A program made the translations under genes and the position numbers. This document shows positions 62,883 to 64,000 of a stretch of DNA of 64,000 nucleotides, one piece after another; the stretch's first letter is position 1; every line of letters begins with the position of its first letter. The DNA lies in contig SHUM01000002.1 in the NCBI GenBank assembly GCA_009691245.1, forward strand, positions 1 to 64,000, written 5' to 3'. This DNA is from Acidobacteriota bacterium. Lineage in GTDB: Bacteria; Acidobacteriota; Terriglobia; 2-12-FULL-54-10. The notes beneath the pieces were generated by a model. It saw nothing but the letters and a program-made list of their open reading frames with translations, made no database searches and was not told where the DNA came from.

Positions 62883-64000
62883 ATGACTTCCAAGACCAAC
62901 AAGAAACCTCGAAACATCTATCACGATCGCGCTGTCGAGATCATGCCTCGCAAGCAACTGGAGAAGCTACAGGACCGATTGTTGCGCAAGCTCCAGACAG
63001 TTTCGCTGCAGAGCAATCCCTTCTATCGGGCAAAGTTCAAAGCGGCGGGAGTTCGTACGCCCGTTCCCTTGAGCCGACTCTCCGATCTGCCCTTTACCAC
63101 TAAGTCCGAGTTAATGGCGGATCAGCTTGCGCATCCGCCGTTTGGTTCGGACCTGGCCTACCCCGTGGCCGATTACACGCGCATGCACCAGACGTCTGGG
63201 ACTACCGGCGCGCCCGTGCGCTGGCTGGACACCGCTGAGAGTTGGGGTGCCTTTGTCGAGCAGTGGTGCTTTGTCTATCGTGGAGCAGGCATCACGCGCG
63301 GCGACCGAGTTTTCGCAGCGTTCTCTTTCGGTCCCTTCAGCGGTTTCTGGACTGGTTTTGAGGCTTCCTATCGCATCGGAGCACTGGCCATTACCGGCGG
63401 GGGGCAAACCAGTGAGCAGCGGATAGCCACCATGCAGGCCACTCAACCAACGGTCCTGATCTGCACTCCAACCTACGCACTGCGCCTGGCTGAAGTGGCG
63501 GTCACGATGGGTGTGGACCCGGCAAAGTTGGGGTTGCGAGCCAGCATCCACGCTGGAGAACCTGGCGCAGGGATTCCATCCACTCGCCGAAAAATTGAGC
63601 AGACTTGGGGAGTTCGCGCCTACGACCACTGCGGCATGACTGAGATGGGAGCCGTGGGATTCGAGTGCCAACACCAACTCGGCCCGCACGTCAATGAAGC
63701 GCACTTCATCCTGGAAGTCATCGATCCAAAAACAGGCAAGCAAGTCGGCGCAGGCGAGCGGGGCGAAATAGTTCTGACTAATTTGCGGCGCGCAGAGTCT
63801 CCTCTCATTCGATATCGAACAGGAGACTTGGCCGAGGCGACCTATACCCGTTGCTCATGCCGGAGAACATTTGCCCTGCTGCGCGGCGGGCTACTCGGAC
63901 GCGCCGATGACATGATCACGATTCGCGGGATTAACGTCTTCCCGGCCGCCATTGAGAACATCCTGCGGCGGTTTCCAGAGATCGTCGAATTCCAGGGAGA
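62883..64000 (+). CDS. Phenylacetate-CoA ligase-like adenylate-forming enzyme (3' end beyond window)
   Basis: ATG 62883 opens a frame of 372+ codons that is still open at the right edge. RKQLEKLQDRLLRKLQTVSL and SNPFYRAKFKAAGV are the usual N-terminus; ATP-binding P-loop MHQTSGTTGAPVRW (~100-113); CTPTYALRLAE; SIHAGEPGAGIPSTRRKIEQ; YDHCGMTEMG (A5 motif); RYRTGDLAEATYTRCSC and GRADDMITIRGINVFPAAIE, the start of the C-terminal domain. Activates an aryl or acyl acid to its CoA thioester; the exact acid is unknown. It begins 21 bp after nuoN, possibly on the same transcript. Confidence 0.9.
   Translation, partial: MTSKTNKKPRNIYHDRAVEIMPRKQLEKLQDRLLRKLQTVSLQSNPFYRAKFKAAGVRTPVPLSRLSDLPFTTKSELMADQLAHPPFGSDLAYPVADYTRMHQTSGTTGAPVRWLDTAESWGAFVEQWCFVYRGAGITRGDRVFAAFSFGPFSGFWTGFEASYRIGALAITGGGQTSEQRIATMQATQPTVLICTPTYALRLAEVAVTMGVDPAKLGLRASIHAGEPGAGIPSTRRKIEQTWGVRAYDHCGMTEMGAVGFECQHQLGPHVNEAHFILEVIDPKTGKQVGAGERGEIVLTNLRRAESPLIRYRTGDLAEATYTRCSCRRTFALLRGGLLGRADDMITIRGINVFPAAIENILRRFPEIVEFQG

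Noticed and set aside
1-64000. tRNA, rRNA or tmRNA genes
   Set aside because: No cloverleaf-like or conserved rRNA sequence was recognised by eye; a covariance-model scan would settle this.

Overview
The window looks like chromosomal DNA of an Acidobacteriota member, most likely the Bryobacterales/Solibacterales side. This is an inference from gene content: two proteins carry the TIGR03437-type C-terminal domain expanded in that group, there are three DUF5916/CBM9-like outer-membrane proteins, and there are bacillithiol genes, a LytS/LytTR pair and a full-size type I NADH dehydrogenase cluster. I saw no rRNA, tRNA or CRISPR array.

Layout. 1-450: remnants of an IS3-family element and of a Fis-like HTH gene. 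0.57-6.8 kb: DUF5916 protein, metallo-beta-lactamase-fold hydrolase, CotH-family secreted protein, hotdog thioesterase. 6.9-8.9 kb: pdxS and pdxT (PLP synthase), with pdxT framed by inverted copies of a palindromic repeat. 8.9-13.4 kb: a type IV pilin with a structured leader, facing two tandem GT-C/TPR membrane proteins. 13.4-18.2 kb: bshB1-bshA (bacillithiol) plus a 911-aa secreted PIG-L protein. 18.2-20 kb: decayed DNA with a gene broken by an in-frame amber codon and a frameshifted Rhs core fragment. 20-25 kb: two tandem DUF5916 genes. 25-29.7 kb: polX, polysaccharide deacetylase, LytTR regulator, Nudix hydrolase, queF. 29.8-33.6 kb: a 1252-aa NHL protein whose C-terminal domain is split by six repeat modules. 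33.9-38 kb: etfB-etfA-ETF:QO-argR. 38-39.7 kb: acpP-fabF. 40-44.6 kb: pstSCAB-phoU behind a Pho-box-like site. 44.6-47.7 kb: lytS-type kinase, ribA, an unusual thiS, and a hypothetical gene. 47.8-62.9 kb: the nuo cluster in the order A, C, D, [insertion], EF fusion, G, H, J, K, L, M, N; nuoB and nuoI are absent. 62.9 kb to the end: a phenylacetate-CoA-ligase-like gene that runs out of the window.

The most interesting structural story links two distant loci. A REP-associated tyrosine transposase (RAYT) gene sits inside the nuo cluster between inverted palindromic ends that start GTAAGGGCACGG. The same palindromes, also inverted, flank pdxT 42 kb away. The nuo insertion also carries a candidate HEPN-domain protein and an antitoxin-like ORF. 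Other points worth checking are a ThiS protein with a 21-residue tail after its GGG, the repeat-split TIGR03437 domain, the missing Fe-S subunits of complex I, and several near-leaderless starts behind extended -10 promoters.
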